A program made the translations under genes and the position numbers. 39,443 nucleotides of DNA, from positions 1 through 39,443 of the forward strand of contig JASLMY010000015.1 of the NCBI GenBank assembly GCA_030746295.1. Direction: 5' to 3'. This document shows positions 24,175 through 32,928 of this stretch, in pieces. How positions within the stretch are numbered: the first letter of the stretch is position 1; each line of letters begins with the position of its first letter. The notes under the pieces are model-generated. The model did not search any database and was not told where the DNA came from. It saw only the letters and a program-made list of their open reading frames with translations. The DNA comes from Alphaproteobacteria bacterium. Its GTDB lineage: Bacteria; Pseudomonadota; Alphaproteobacteria; GCA-2731375.

Positions 24175-24510
24175 ATGGACCGGGACCGGTTTCCAGGTAG
24201 CGTTCTGCCGCAATGGAATCGACCTTCCACGGAGATCAGATTGAGGACCGAGCTACAAAGAGGTCTGCTTCGTTCCGGGATCGCGATCTCATTTTCGGGC
24301 GCGGTTTTGGCAATTCTTGCCGCTATGAGCGACGCGTTGTGGGACTTTCTGAAATGGTTCGAATTCCTCTCGCCCGTACCGGGCCTGAGCGGCGTCACCA
24401 TCCTGGCCGTGAGTATGGTGATCTTTCTACTTTTCGTTTTCGTTATCCAATGGGTCGTCACCGGCTTCGCCGAACAATCTGAAGAACAACGGGACGCGAA
24501 GCTCCGATAG
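24175..24510 (+). CDS. Small membrane protein of unknown function
   Basis: I do not recognise a family. The 111-residue frame has two clear hydrophobic segments, about 34-52 (SGIAISFSGAVLAILAAMS) and 73-95 (GVTILAVSMVIFLLFVFVIQ and on), with a charged tail EEQRDAKLR, which argues for a real small membrane protein. The start is uncertain: the ATG at 24175 has no good ribosome binding site, while TTG at 24241 follows GGAGATCAGA and would give an 89-residue protein keeping both membrane segments. It lies downstream of the AtzE-like gene in the same direction and converges on the dehydrogenase gene. Base composition is slightly lower in GC than its neighbours. Confidence 0.5.
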   Translation: MDRDRFPGSVLPQWNRPSTEIRLRTELQRGLLRSGIAISFSGAVLAILAAMSDALWDFLKWFEFLSPVPGLSGVTILAVSMVIFLLFVFVIQWVVTGFAEQSEEQRDAKLR

Positions 24511-24538
24511 CCGCGAAGGCCGAGCCCAGCGAGCGGGA

Positions 24539-25447
24539 TCAGGCCTTGGGCCGGACGACATGGTCGGCAAGGGTCTGCAAGGCCTCGTCGAGGCTCGGCA
24601 CCGGCCCGCCCGGCCGCGTCGCACCTGTTGCCAGGGTGCGGAAGAGCGCCCGCTCGGTGGCGAGCGACATCAGCGGCTCCATGCCGCTCTCGCGCAGCAT
24701 CCGGTTGACGAGCTCGACCTCCTCGTGGCGCCGCTTGGCATGCACCAGATGCGTCGTCGTCAGCAATTCGAGGAAGTGGCGGAAGCCGCCGATATCGACA
24801 TCCGCGGTGCAGGCCAGCGCCTCCTCCAACAGCCCCTGATGGCGGGCCGCGACCATGAACTCCACGCCCAAAGCCTCCAGGCCCTTCATCAGGATGCTGC
24901 GCAGGATCTTCACGGCTGAGGCGGTGCCGACGACAGGCCCCAAGACCTTGGCCAAGAAGCCGAGTGAGCACAGCCACTGGGTGATCGACCCCGCATCTTC
25001 GCCGGCGACCAGTAGCGGCACCCGTTGCCCGTAGGCATGGAAGCTGCCCATGACCGCGATATCGATGAAATTCGCCCCGGACGGGGCAAGCGCCTCGGCG
25101 TTGGCCTCCGTCATCGACCGGGTAATCGAATTGAAGTCGAGATAGACTGCCTCCGGCCGCAGATGGGCCGCCGCGGCGGCGGCCGCATTCCGCGCCTGAT
25201 CGCCCGTGACGACGGAAATGACCACATCCGCGGACGCCAAATGGGGCCCATAATCTACGTGGATGTCGATACCGAGGTCTTCCGCCCGCCGCCGCATGGC
25301 CTGCCCGGCCTCGCCCGCGTCGAGGGCGATGTCGATGACGACGAGCTGCCGTCCCTCGGCCAGCCAGCCGCAATCCTCCACCAGGCCGCGGCCGATGGCG
25401 GTGCCGGCCTCGCCAAACCCCAGCAAGGCGATCGTCGTCGGTGTCAT
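24539..25447 (-). CDS. NAD(P)-dependent beta-hydroxyacid-type dehydrogenase
   Basis: A 302-residue dehydrogenase. The N-terminal NAD(P)-binding motif is IALLGFGEAGTAIGRGL (about 6-22), followed by VVISVVTGDQARNAA and the substrate-binding-like block FIDIAVMGSFHAYGQRVPL. The C-terminal helical domain has the catalytic-lysine region VGTASAVKILRSILMKGLEA, of the DUF1932 (6-phosphogluconate-dehydrogenase-like) type. It probably reduces or oxidises a hydroxy or keto acid. The ATG at 25447 follows AGGGG. It is the last gene of the flavoprotein operon, 28 bases after the DAO flavoprotein gene, so it may act on the product of that complex. Confidence 0.85.
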   Translation of the reverse strand: MTPTTIALLGFGEAGTAIGRGLVEDCGWLAEGRQLVVIDIALDAGEAGQAMRRRAEDLGIDIHVDYGPHLASADVVISVVTGDQARNAAAAAAAHLRPEAVYLDFNSITRSMTEANAEALAPSGANFIDIAVMGSFHAYGQRVPLLVAGEDAGSITQWLCSLGFLAKVLGPVVGTASAVKILRSILMKGLEALGVEFMVAARHQGLLEEALACTADVDIGGFRHFLELLTTTHLVHAKRRHEEVELVNRMLRESGMEPLMSLATERALFRTLATGATRPGGPVPSLDEALQTLADHVVRPKA

Positions 25448-25475
25448 TGGCTTATCCCCTGAGAAAGGCCCAGAT

Positions 25476-26618
25476 CTACGAACCAGGCGTCGGCGAGTTT
25501 TGTCGCTTCTGGAAGCGGGCGATGTCAAACGCCTCGATCGGCGTCTCGGTGCGGCCGTCCACGATCAGCTCCGCCAGGACCGCACCGACGGCCGGCCCGA
25601 GCTGGAAACCATGGCCCGAGAAGCCGAAGGCGTGGTAGAGGCCGGTTGTCGTCCGGCTTGGCCCGATCACGGGTATCTCGTCGGGCAACAGGCCCTCGAT
25701 GCCGCCCCAGACCCGAAGGATGGCGAGCTCGGCGAGCGCCGGCACCAGGCGCCGCACCCCGCTCACCTGGGCGATGGTGTGCTCCGGCAGGACGTAGGCC
25801 CGCCCCTCGTCCCGAAGCGCCGGCCCCCGGGGACCGCCGCCGAAGACGATGCCGCCGCCCGCCACCTGGCGCAGATAGACATCGCCCACCGCCGCCACCG
25901 TCGGCTCGATGAAGGCGGGCGCCGGCTCGGTGACGGCGAGCTGCGGCGAATAGGCCTCCAGCGGCACCGGCTCGCCAAAGCGCTCGGCGATTTGATGACC
26001 CCAGGCGCCGGCCGTGTTCAGCAGCTGGGCGGCACGGATGCGGCCGCCGGTCGCGGTCTCGATCTCGAACTGTTGGCCGACCTGGGCGACGTCGCTGGCT
26101 TCGGTATGTTCCAAGACCTCGACGCCGGCGGCGTGCGCCGCACGGGCGAAGGCCGGTGCGACCAGGCGCGGATTGGCGTGGCCGTCAGCGGCGGTGAAGG
26201 AGCCCAGGGTCACGTCCTCGCCGAACCACGGCCAGCGCTCGCGCAGCTGGTTGGCACCGAAGAGCTGAACCTCGAGGCCATAGTCGGCGGCGTCTCGGGC
26301 GAATGCCTCGAGGCCGGCGGCATCCGCTTCCTCATAGGCGCAGTACAGATTGCCGCTGGCGACGAACTCGCAAGCATCGCCGACCAATTCCTCGAGCCGG
26401 CCCCAGATCTCGGCCGAGCGCCGGGCCAGCGGCAGTTCCGCCAGCGCCCGGCCCTGCTGGCGCACGTTGCCGAAGTTGACACCGCTCGCCTGCGCGCCGA
26501 CGAAGCCGCGCTCCAGCAGCACAACACTTCGGCCCCACTGGGCGAGATGCAGGGCTGCACTGGTGCCCTGGATGCCGCCGCCGATTATGGCGACATCGGC
26601 CTCTAAGGGCTCGCTCAC
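25476..26618 (-). CDS. FAD-dependent oxidoreductase, DAO/HcnC type
   Basis: A 380-residue flavoprotein of the glycine/D-amino-acid oxidase (DAO) family. The FAD dinucleotide motif is VAIIGGGIQGTSAALHLA (about 9-26), and the C-terminal FAD-binding block GLYHAFGFSGHGFQLGPAVG is present. In HcnABC hydrogen-cyanide synthase, OoxAB opine oxidase and D-hydroxyproline dehydrogenase this subunit is the substrate-oxidising one. Its ATG overlaps the stop of the HcnB-like gene by four bases, so the subunits are translationally coupled. The substrate, an amino or imino acid, cannot be chosen from sequence. Confidence 0.88.
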   Translation of the reverse strand: MSEPLEADVAIIGGGIQGTSAALHLAQWGRSVVLLERGFVGAQASGVNFGNVRQQGRALAELPLARRSAEIWGRLEELVGDACEFVASGNLYCAYEEADAAGLEAFARDAADYGLEVQLFGANQLRERWPWFGEDVTLGSFTAADGHANPRLVAPAFARAAHAAGVEVLEHTEASDVAQVGQQFEIETATGGRIRAAQLLNTAGAWGHQIAERFGEPVPLEAYSPQLAVTEPAPAFIEPTVAAVGDVYLRQVAGGGIVFGGGPRGPALRDEGRAYVLPEHTIAQVSGVRRLVPALAELAILRVWGGIEGLLPDEIPVIGPSRTTTGLYHAFGFSGHGFQLGPAVGAVLAELIVDGRTETPIEAFDIARFQKRQNSPTPGS

Positions 26619-27982
26619 GGCTCTTGCGCCTCGGCGAGGCCGAGCGGCTTGACCGGCGCCTGGGCCCTGAGCCGTCCGACGTCCTCGACCGGCAGGTCGA
26701 GCGCCTCGGCCAGGATCTCGGCAGCCGCGAGAGCGCAGTAGCGACCTTGGCAGCGCCCCATGCCGAGCCGCGTCAGAGCCTTGGCCCGATTGATCTCGGT
26801 GGCGCCCAGGTCGCGCGCCGCGGCCCTGAGGGTGCCGGCGGAAACGTTCTCGCAGCGACAGACGACGGTGTCGTCACTGGCGGCCCGGGCCAATGTCAAC
26901 GGCGGCGGAAAAGCCTCTTCCAGCCCCTTTCGAAAGCCGTCCAGCGCGGTGACCCGGGCGCGCCAGAAGCGGTGCGTGCCGAGCGTCACCGGGTAGCCCC
27001 GGTCGATCAGCACCGCGAAGGCAGCGAGCGCGCCGGCACTCTCGGCTGCCTCCGCCCCGGCGACGCGCCGCCCATCGCCGGCGATATAGACGCCGTCGGT
27101 CGTCGTGCTGCCGTCTTCGTCCGCTTTCGGCAACCATTGGCGCAAGCGCTCGTCGAAATAGAACTCGCAACGCGCCAGATCGGCGAGCTGACACTCCGAC
27201 CTCAGGCCAAATCCGAAAGCCACGGCGTCGCCGGCAACGGCGAAGTCGCGCCTCTGCGAATCTCGGCAGACCAGCGCCTCGATCCGGCCGTCGCCTTCGA
27301 CGCGGAGCGGCCGGACACCCGACAGCAGTGGGATGCCCTTGGACTTGAGCCAGCCCATGTAATAGACGCCCTTGGCGAGGGCGAGACCACCGATGATGAG
27401 GCCGGGCAGGGCGCGCAGGCGGTCCTCCAGCGGCGAGGTGTCGAGCACGGCCGCGACCTTCGCCCCTGCCTTCGCGTACTGATAGGCGACGAGATAGAGA
27501 AGCGGCCCGGTACCGAGGAAAATGGTTTCTCGTCCGACGGCGCAACCCTGGTGCTTGAGGGCGATCTGCGCACCACCGAGCGTGTAGACGCCCGGGTTCG
27601 TCCAACCCGGAAACGGCAGCACCAGGTCGGCCGCCCCCGGCGCCAGGATCAAGGCGTCGAAGGGGATACGGTCGTGCACGCCGTCGCGGACGACGTAGAG
27701 GATCTTATCGTAGACGTTCCATGCCAGGGTCGAGGGGCGGTAGTCGACCGTTTCCGCCAACTCGGCGAAGGTCCGATGCAGTCGCCGCGCCTTGCCGGCC
27801 TCGATTCCGTAGAGCTCGCGGTAGCCGCGCTGGAAGCCGGCCGGCGGCTGCCGGTAGATCTGGCCGCCGGGCGCCGGGTTCTCGTCGATCACCACCGGCC
27901 GGATGCCGGGAGCCGCCAAGACCTCGGCGGCGCGGACGCCGGCCGGGCCGGCGCCGACGATCACAACGCGGTCGTCGGCCAT
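26615..27982 (-). CDS. FAD/NAD-dependent oxidoreductase with BFD-like [2Fe-2S] domain (HcnB/OoxA type)
   Basis: A 455-residue pyridine-nucleotide-disulfide-type flavoprotein. FAD motif VVIVGAGPAGVRAAEVLA is at about 5-22, then a second Rossmann-like motif GTGPLLYLVAYQYAKAG. The C-terminal BFD-like domain has cysteines C375, C377, C411 and C416 (VCRCENVS, RCQGRYC), spaced C-x-C and C-x4-C, consistent with a [2Fe-2S] cluster. It is the partner of the DAO subunit encoded next. The start at 27982 follows GAGGG; it overlaps the small ferredoxin-like gene by 22 bases, and the DAO gene by four, showing tight coupling. Confidence 0.9.
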   Translation of the reverse strand: MADDRVVIVGAGPAGVRAAEVLAAPGIRPVVIDENPAPGGQIYRQPPAGFQRGYRELYGIEAGKARRLHRTFAELAETVDYRPSTLAWNVYDKILYVVRDGVHDRIPFDALILAPGAADLVLPFPGWTNPGVYTLGGAQIALKHQGCAVGRETIFLGTGPLLYLVAYQYAKAGAKVAAVLDTSPLEDRLRALPGLIIGGLALAKGVYYMGWLKSKGIPLLSGVRPLRVEGDGRIEALVCRDSQRRDFAVAGDAVAFGFGLRSECQLADLARCEFYFDERLRQWLPKADEDGSTTTDGVYIAGDGRRVAGAEAAESAGALAAFAVLIDRGYPVTLGTHRFWRARVTALDGFRKGLEEAFPPPLTLARAASDDTVVCRCENVSAGTLRAAARDLGATEINRAKALTRLGMGRCQGRYCALAAAEILAEALDLPVEDVGRLRAQAPVKPLGLAEAQEP

Positions 27983-28272
27983 CGTCCCTCGGGCAGCCGG
28001 GTCAGCACCGCCATCCCCTCTTCGACATAGGTCGTGCAGGCCCTGATCCGACCGCCCTCGGCGGCCCAGAGCCAGCAATCCTGGCAGGCGCCCATCAAGC
28101 AGAAACCGCCGCGCGCGGCACCGCTGGTGTCATGTGGGCCGAGCGTCAAGCCGGCGAGGCGGAGCGCGACCAGCAGTGTATCCCCCTGCAAGGCCTCCAG
28201 CGGAGCCCCGTCGACGCTGATGGTGACGCCCCCGCGATCGGTCTCGCCGAGGCGTTGGAAGCCGGCCGTCAC
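27961..28272 (-). CDS. Small [2Fe-2S] ferredoxin-like subunit (HcnA type)
   Basis: A 103-residue ferredoxin-fold protein. Cysteines C58, C63, C66 and C79 (FCLMGACQDCWLW, RACTTYV) give the C-x4-C-x2-C-x12-C pattern of the plant-type [2Fe-2S] cluster domain. HcnA and the gamma subunit of hydroxyproline dehydrogenase are of this size and kind. It overlaps the upstream DAO gene by four bases and the HcnB-like gene by 22. It probably passes electrons from the flavoproteins to the quinone pool. Confidence 0.88.
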   Translation of the reverse strand: MTAGFQRLGETDRGGVTISVDGAPLEALQGDTLLVALRLAGLTLGPHDTSGAARGGFCLMGACQDCWLWAAEGGRIRACTTYVEEGMAVLTRLPEGRWPTTAL

Positions 28273-29453
28273 CAGACGTTCGCCTCGCGGATCGGAATCC
28301 CCTTCAGTATCCGCTCGAAGCCGAAACGCTCGAGGTCGATGGCACGGTACTCGCCGTAGGAGACGAGCTCGGCCGTGGCCCGCCCCGCCGCCGGTGACTG
28401 CTGCAAGCCATGACCGGAGAATCCGGCGCAGAGGAGCAAGCCGGCAATCTCCGGGTGCGGGCCCAAAATCGCGTTCTGGTCGAAGGTGTTGTACTCGTAG
28501 TGTCCGGCCCAGGCATTGGTCAGCTTGATCGCCTCGAAGGCCGGTATGCGGTGCGCCAGCTTCGGCCAGACCAGCTCCTCGAAGTGGTCGTACTCGATCT
28601 CGAAGTCATCCGGATCGCTCTCCGGATCCTGGTCCTCCGACGGCGAGACGACGCCCAGATACTGCCCGCTCTCGGGCCGGAAGGCGACGCCGGAAGGGTC
28701 GATCGTCAACGGTGCAGCGGTGAAGTCCTCGCGGCAGTCGAAGACGTAGACGTAGCGCTTGCGGGGCCAGACCGGAAACTCGAAACCGAGATGCCGACAG
28801 AGCTTGCCCGAGCGCGAGCCGGCGGCCATCACGACGGTGCCGGCGACGACCGCCCCGCCCGCCGCCAGTGTCACGCCGGTGATCCGGTCGCCTTCGCGAG
28901 CAAACCCGACGACTTCGTCGGCGACGAACTCGGCGCCGAGCGCCCGCGCCTTGCGCCGAAAACCCTGCAACAGAGTGTTGGGATCGACCCAGCCTTCGTT
29001 GGCATGGCCAAAGACCGCGGCGCCCAGATCGTCGGTGCGGAGCCACGGGAAGCGTGCCGCCAACGCCGGCGGCTCCAGAAATGTGACCTCGGCGCCGAAG
29101 CCGCGCTGCAGCTCATAGTTCCGATGCAAGGCCTCCGCCCCCGCCGGAGTCGCGGTGAAGAGGTAGCCCTGCTCGCGGAAGGTGACGTCGGCCGACTGGC
29201 CCTCGACCGCCAGGGTCTCGGCCGCGCCACGCGCGAACTCGGCCCCGAACATCGACATCTTGATATTCTCGGGCGTCGAGAACTGCTGGCGGATGCCGCC
29301 GAGCGAACGCGTGGTGGCGCAGCTCTCGTAACTCGGGTCACGCTCGACGACCAGCACGGAGCCGTTAAAGTCCGAACTGCTGGCGAGGAAATAGGCGGTG
29401 CTGCTGCCCATCGCCCCGCCGCCGACGATCACGACATCATAGCTTTGCTGCAT
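28269..29453 (-). CDS. FAD-dependent oxidoreductase, DAO family (second flavoprotein)
   Basis: A 394-residue flavoprotein with FAD motif YDVVIVGGGAMGSSTAYFLA (about 5-24) and RSLGGIRQQFSTPENI. It ends in a FAD-binding block, GLLLCAGFSGHGLQQSPAAG. The RSLGGIRQQF block and length fit the FOXRED1/sarcosine-oxidase-like branch rather than classic DadA. It is the first gene of the operon, and its stop overlaps the ferredoxin-like gene by four bases. Having two DAO-type flavoproteins with one HcnA/HcnB pair is unusual; it may be an alternative or additional catalytic subunit. The ATG at 29453 follows GGAGGGAAGGG. Confidence 0.88.
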   Translation of the reverse strand: MQQSYDVVIVGGGAMGSSTAYFLASSSDFNGSVLVVERDPSYESCATTRSLGGIRQQFSTPENIKMSMFGAEFARGAAETLAVEGQSADVTFREQGYLFTATPAGAEALHRNYELQRGFGAEVTFLEPPALAARFPWLRTDDLGAAVFGHANEGWVDPNTLLQGFRRKARALGAEFVADEVVGFAREGDRITGVTLAAGGAVVAGTVVMAAGSRSGKLCRHLGFEFPVWPRKRYVYVFDCREDFTAAPLTIDPSGVAFRPESGQYLGVVSPSEDQDPESDPDDFEIEYDHFEELVWPKLAHRIPAFEAIKLTNAWAGHYEYNTFDQNAILGPHPEIAGLLLCAGFSGHGLQQSPAAGRATAELVSYGEYRAIDLERFGFERILKGIPIREANVW

Positions 29454-29494
29454 CCGACGACCCTTCCCTCCACTGCCCGCAACTCTATCCGTAT

Positions 29495-29544
29495 CCGTCA
29501 ACGGCGCCAAACGGTTCGCAGCATTGGGTTGGCGCCATTGACGG
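29495..29544. promoter_or_regulatory. 16-bp inverted repeat between flavoprotein operon and selA
   Basis: CCGTCAACGGCGCCAA (29495-29510) and TTGGCGCCATTGACGG (29529-29544) pair at 15 of 16 positions, the exception being a C opposite A on one strand and a G-U wobble on the other, around an 18-base loop (29511-29528). It lies 31 bases before selA and 41 bases from the divergent flavoprotein start, so it would be in both transcripts or in the shared promoter. It may be an operator or, for selA, an RNA hairpin comparable with the SelB-binding SECIS-like element in the E. coli selAB leader. Confidence 0.45.
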
Positions 29545-29575
29545 CCGCCGCCCGCGGTCTTAGCTTCCGGCCGAG

Positions 29576-31003
29576 ATGGCAACGGCCCCGAGACCAGAAC
29601 CGACGTCGATCCCTTCGGTCGATCGGCTGCTGAACCAGGCATCGCTGCAGGCTCTCGTCTCGGCGCAGGGCCACGCGGTCGTGCGCGACGCCGCGCGGGC
29701 CGAGCTCGCCGCACTGCGCCGAGCACTGACCGACGACACGACGGGGGAGCCACCCTCGCTCGAGCCCGAGCGGATCGCAGGCCGCGTCGCCGAGCGGGTC
29801 GCGGCGGAGATACGGCCCTCGCTCCGCCCGGTCCTCAACCTGACCGGCACCGTGCTGCACACCAATCTTGGCCGAGCGCCGCTGCCGGAGGTGGCGATCG
29901 AGGCGGTGGCGGCGGCGGCGCGCGGTAACGTCAACCTGGAGTTCGACCTCGACAGCGGCCGCCGGGGTGATCGGGATTCGCACTTGGAAGCCTGGCTCTG
30001 TCGGCTGACCGGTGCCGAGGCCGCGACAGTCGTCAACAACAACGCCGCCGCCGTGTTGCTGGTCCTCAACACGCTCGCCCGTCGCCGGGGGGTCGCGGTC
30101 TCGCGCGGCGAGCTGATCGAGATCGGCGGCGCCTTCCGGATACCGGATATCATGACCCGGGCCGGCGCCCGCCTGGTCGAGGTCGGCACCACCAACCGCA
30201 CCCATCCGAAGGACTACGAAACGGCGCTCGAGCAAGGCCTGGCGCTGATGATGAAGGTGCATACCTCCAACTACGTGATTCAGGGTTTCACCGCGTCGGT
30301 GCCGGAGGTCGAGCTGGCCGCCCTGGCGGCGCGTCACGGCGTGCCCTTCGCCGTCGATCTCGGCAGCGGCACGCTGGTCGATCTCGCCCGCTTCGGGCTG
30401 CCGCACGAGCCGACCGTTGCCGAGACCGTCGCCGCCGGCGCTGACCTCGTCACCTTCTCGGGCGACAAGCTCTTGGGCGGGCCGCAGGCAGGTATCATCG
30501 TCGGCAACAAGGACCTCGTCGCCAAGCTGAAGCGCAACCCGATGAAGCGAGCCATGCGCCTCGACAAAATGACGATCGCAGCACTGACCGCAATCCTACC
30601 GCTCTACGCCAATCCTGGGCGGCTCGTCGCGGCGGTGCCGACACTCCGCCTGATGACCCGCGGGGTCGGCGATATACGGGCCGCGGCGACGCGGCTGTTG
30701 TCGCCGGTGGCGGAGCGTCTGGCCGGCCATGCCACGGTCGAGATCGTCGACTGCGAGGCCGAGATCGGCAGCGGCGCCCTGCCCACCAAGACCCTGGCCA
30801 GCGTCGCCCTGGCGCTTCGGCCGCAAGTGGCTAAGCGAGGCCGCGGCAAGGCGCTAGGCCGCCTGGCAGCGGCCTTCCGGGCCCTGCCGGTGCCGGTGAT
30901 CGGACGGCTCGGCGACGACGCCCTGCTGCTCGACCTGCGTTGCCTCGAGGACGAGGCGGCCTTCCTCGGCCAGCTCGGCGAACTCAGGCTCGACGGCCCA
31001 TGA
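29576..31003 (+). CDS. selA: L-seryl-tRNA(Sec) selenium transferase
   Basis: A 475-residue PLP enzyme that converts seryl-tRNA(Sec) to selenocysteinyl-tRNA(Sec) using selenophosphate. Family blocks are [14 protein letters not shown] at the N terminus, [48 protein letters not shown] and [11 protein letters not shown]. The PLP lysine is K298 in [17 protein letters not shown]. Length is normal. The TGA stop overlaps the selB ATG (ATGA), so the two are translationally coupled. No clear Shine-Dalgarno precedes the ATG at 29576; the hairpin at 29495-29544 lies upstream. No selD or tRNA(Sec) gene was found in this window. Confidence 0.95.
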   Translation: MATAPRPEPTSIPSVDRLLNQASLQALVSAQGHAVVRDAARAELAALRRALTDDTTGEPPSLEPERIAGRVAERVAAEIRPSLRPVLNLTGTVLHTNLGRAPLPEVAIEAVAAAARGNVNLEFDLDSGRRGDRDSHLEAWLCRLTGAEAATVVNNNAAAVLLVLNTLARRRGVAVSRGELIEIGGAFRIPDIMTRAGARLVEVGTTNRTHPKDYETALEQGLALMMKVHTSNYVIQGFTASVPEVELAALAARHGVPFAVDLGSGTLVDLARFGLPHEPTVAETVAAGADLVTFSGDKLLGGPQAGIIVGNKDLVAKLKRNPMKRAMRLDKMTIAALTAILPLYANPGRLVAAVPTLRLMTRGVGDIRAAATRLLSPVAERLAGHATVEIVDCEAEIGSGALPTKTLASVALALRPQVAKRGRGKALGRLAAAFRALPVPVIGRLGDDALLLDLRCLEDEAAFLGQLGELRLDGP

Positions 31004-32925
31004 TCGTCGCCACCGCCGGACATATCGACCACGGCAAGACCCGCTTGGTCGAGGCCCTGACCGGGGTCGATGCCGACCGCCTGCCCGAGGAGAAGGCGCG
31101 CGGCCTCACCATCGATCTCGGCTTCGCCTATCACGACCTCGCCAACGGCGAACGTTTGGGCTTCGTCGACGTGCCCGGCCATGAGCGCTTTATCCGCAAC
31201 ATGTTGGCCGGCGTCACGGCGATCGACTTCGCGCTTCTGGTGGTCGCCGTCGACGACGGGCCGATGCCGCAGACGGCGGAGCACCTGGCGATCCTCGACC
31301 TCCTCGGCGTCTCGAACGGCGCGGTGGTGCTGAGCAAGATCGACCGCGTCGGGCCGGAGCGGGTCTCCGAGGTTGCGGAAGCGGTGACGGCGCTGTTGGA
31401 GCCGACCAGCCTCGCGGGCGCGCCCCTGTTCCCGACCTCGGTCGAGACCGGCGAGGGCATTGCCGAATTGAAGACGCACCTGGAGAGCGCCGCCGAGACC
31501 GCTCGATCCCGGGCCGAGAACGGTAACTTCCGCCTCGCCGTCGACCGTTGTTTCACCATCGCCGGGGCCGGCCTCGTCGTCACCGGAACCGTCTTCTCGG
31601 GCAGCGTCGCGACCGGCGACCAGTTGCTGCTGTCGCCGAGAGGGATTCCGCTCAGGATACGCGGCATCCACGCCCAGAACCGGAGCAGCAAGACAGCCCG
31701 CGCCGGCGAGCGCGCCGCCCTCAACATCGCCGGCGCCGATCTCGACCGCGCCGAGGTGCATCGCGGCGACTGGGTGCTGGCAGCACCCGCGCACGCGCCG
31801 ACCCGCAAGCTCGACTGCGATGTCCGCGTGCTGGCGAGCGAAGCCCGCGTGCTCGGCCACTGGACCCCGGTCCACGTCCACCTGGGCGCCGTCGACGTCA
31901 CCGGACGCATCGCGGTTCTGGAGGGCCGCTCTATCGCGCCCGGCGCCACCGGCCTAGCCCAACTGGTGCTCGACCGCGAGATCGGCGCCGTCAACGGCGA
32001 CCGGCTGGTGCTGCGCGACCAGACGGCGCAACGCACCATTGCGGGCGGGCGCGTCATTGACCCCTTCCCGCCGGCCCGCGGCAGAGCCCGGCCCGAGCGA
32101 CTGGCGCAGCTGAAGGCGATCCGGGACGCGGAGGCCGGCAGCGCCCTCGAGGCATCGCTGGCGCAAGCCCCGGCCGGCCTTCGCCTCAAGCCCTTCCAGC
32201 AGGGCTGGAACCTTACCCCGTCGGAGGCCGACGCGATCTTCGACGCTGCCGGCACCGTGCGGATCGCGGCCCGGGAAGCGCCGATCGGCTTTTCGCCCAC
32301 GCATTGGCAAGGCCTGCTCGACTCGGTCCTGGAGACACTGTCCAGATGGCACGAGCGCAACCCTGAAAGCGTCGGCGCCAGCGCCTTGGAGCTCCGCCGC
32401 GCTTTGCCCCGCCCGGTGCCGGAAGTGGTGCTGAACGCCGCTCTGGATACCCTGCTCGACCGAGATACGCTGCGGCGTCGGGGCAGCTTTCTGCACTTGC
32501 CGAGCCATGCCGCCCAGCCGACGGACGAAGAAGCGGCGATCTGGCAGCGGGTGGCGCCGATCCTCGAGGCGGGCGGCCTGAAGGCGCCCCGGGTGCGCGA
32601 GATCGCCGAGGAGCTGCGCTTGGATCTGAGCAAGCTGGAGGCCTTCCTCGCCCGCGCACAGCAACTGGGCCTGGTGCTGCGGGTGACCCAAAACCGCAGT
32701 TTCCTGCCCGAGACTGTACTGGCCTTGGCGGAGATCGCGGAGGCGCTGGCGGCCGAGGCGCCGGACGGCCTCTTCGAGGCCAAGGCCTACCGGGACCGCT
32801 CCGATATCGGCCGCAATCTCACCATCGAGGTATTGGAGTATTTCGACCGTGTCGGCTTCACCCGCCGCTCAACCGAGGGCCGGCGTGTCCTGAAACCGGC
32901 GGCGGAGGCCTTCGGCGAGACGTAA
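31000..32925 (+). CDS. selB: Selenocysteine-specific elongation factor
   Basis: A 641-residue translation factor that brings Sec-tRNA to UGA codons marked by a SECIS element. The GTPase motifs are GHIDHGKT (about 7-14), LTIDLGFAY (switch I), DVPGHERFI (G3) and LSKID (G4). The EF-Tu-like domains II and III follow, then the C-terminal winged-helix domains (about 380-640) that bind SECIS RNA, ending in ITDR-like [20 protein letters not shown]. The ATG at 31000 overlaps the selA stop. It ends 3 bases before the stop of the convergent ABC-transporter operon, leaving no room for a terminator between them. Confidence 0.95.
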   Translation: MIVATAGHIDHGKTRLVEALTGVDADRLPEEKARGLTIDLGFAYHDLANGERLGFVDVPGHERFIRNMLAGVTAIDFALLVVAVDDGPMPQTAEHLAILDLLGVSNGAVVLSKIDRVGPERVSEVAEAVTALLEPTSLAGAPLFPTSVETGEGIAELKTHLESAAETARSRAENGNFRLAVDRCFTIAGAGLVVTGTVFSGSVATGDQLLLSPRGIPLRIRGIHAQNRSSKTARAGERAALNIAGADLDRAEVHRGDWVLAAPAHAPTRKLDCDVRVLASEARVLGHWTPVHVHLGAVDVTGRIAVLEGRSIAPGATGLAQLVLDREIGAVNGDRLVLRDQTAQRTIAGGRVIDPFPPARGRARPERLAQLKAIRDAEAGSALEASLAQAPAGLRLKPFQQGWNLTPSEADAIFDAAGTVRIAAREAPIGFSPTHWQGLLDSVLETLSRWHERNPESVGASALELRRALPRPVPEVVLNAALDTLLDRDTLRRRGSFLHLPSHAAQPTDEEAAIWQRVAPILEAGGLKAPRVREIAEELRLDLSKLEAFLARAQQLGLVLRVTQNRSFLPETVLALAEIAEALAAEAPDGLFEAKAYRDRSDIGRNLTIEVLEYFDRVGFTRRSTEGRRVLKPAAEAFGET

Positions 32926-32928
32926 ACC

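Noticed and set aside
31131..32783. Long minus-strand open frame (550 codons) opposite selB
   Set aside because: Ser/Arg-rich low-complexity translation with no family similarity, fully overlapped by the well-supported selB.
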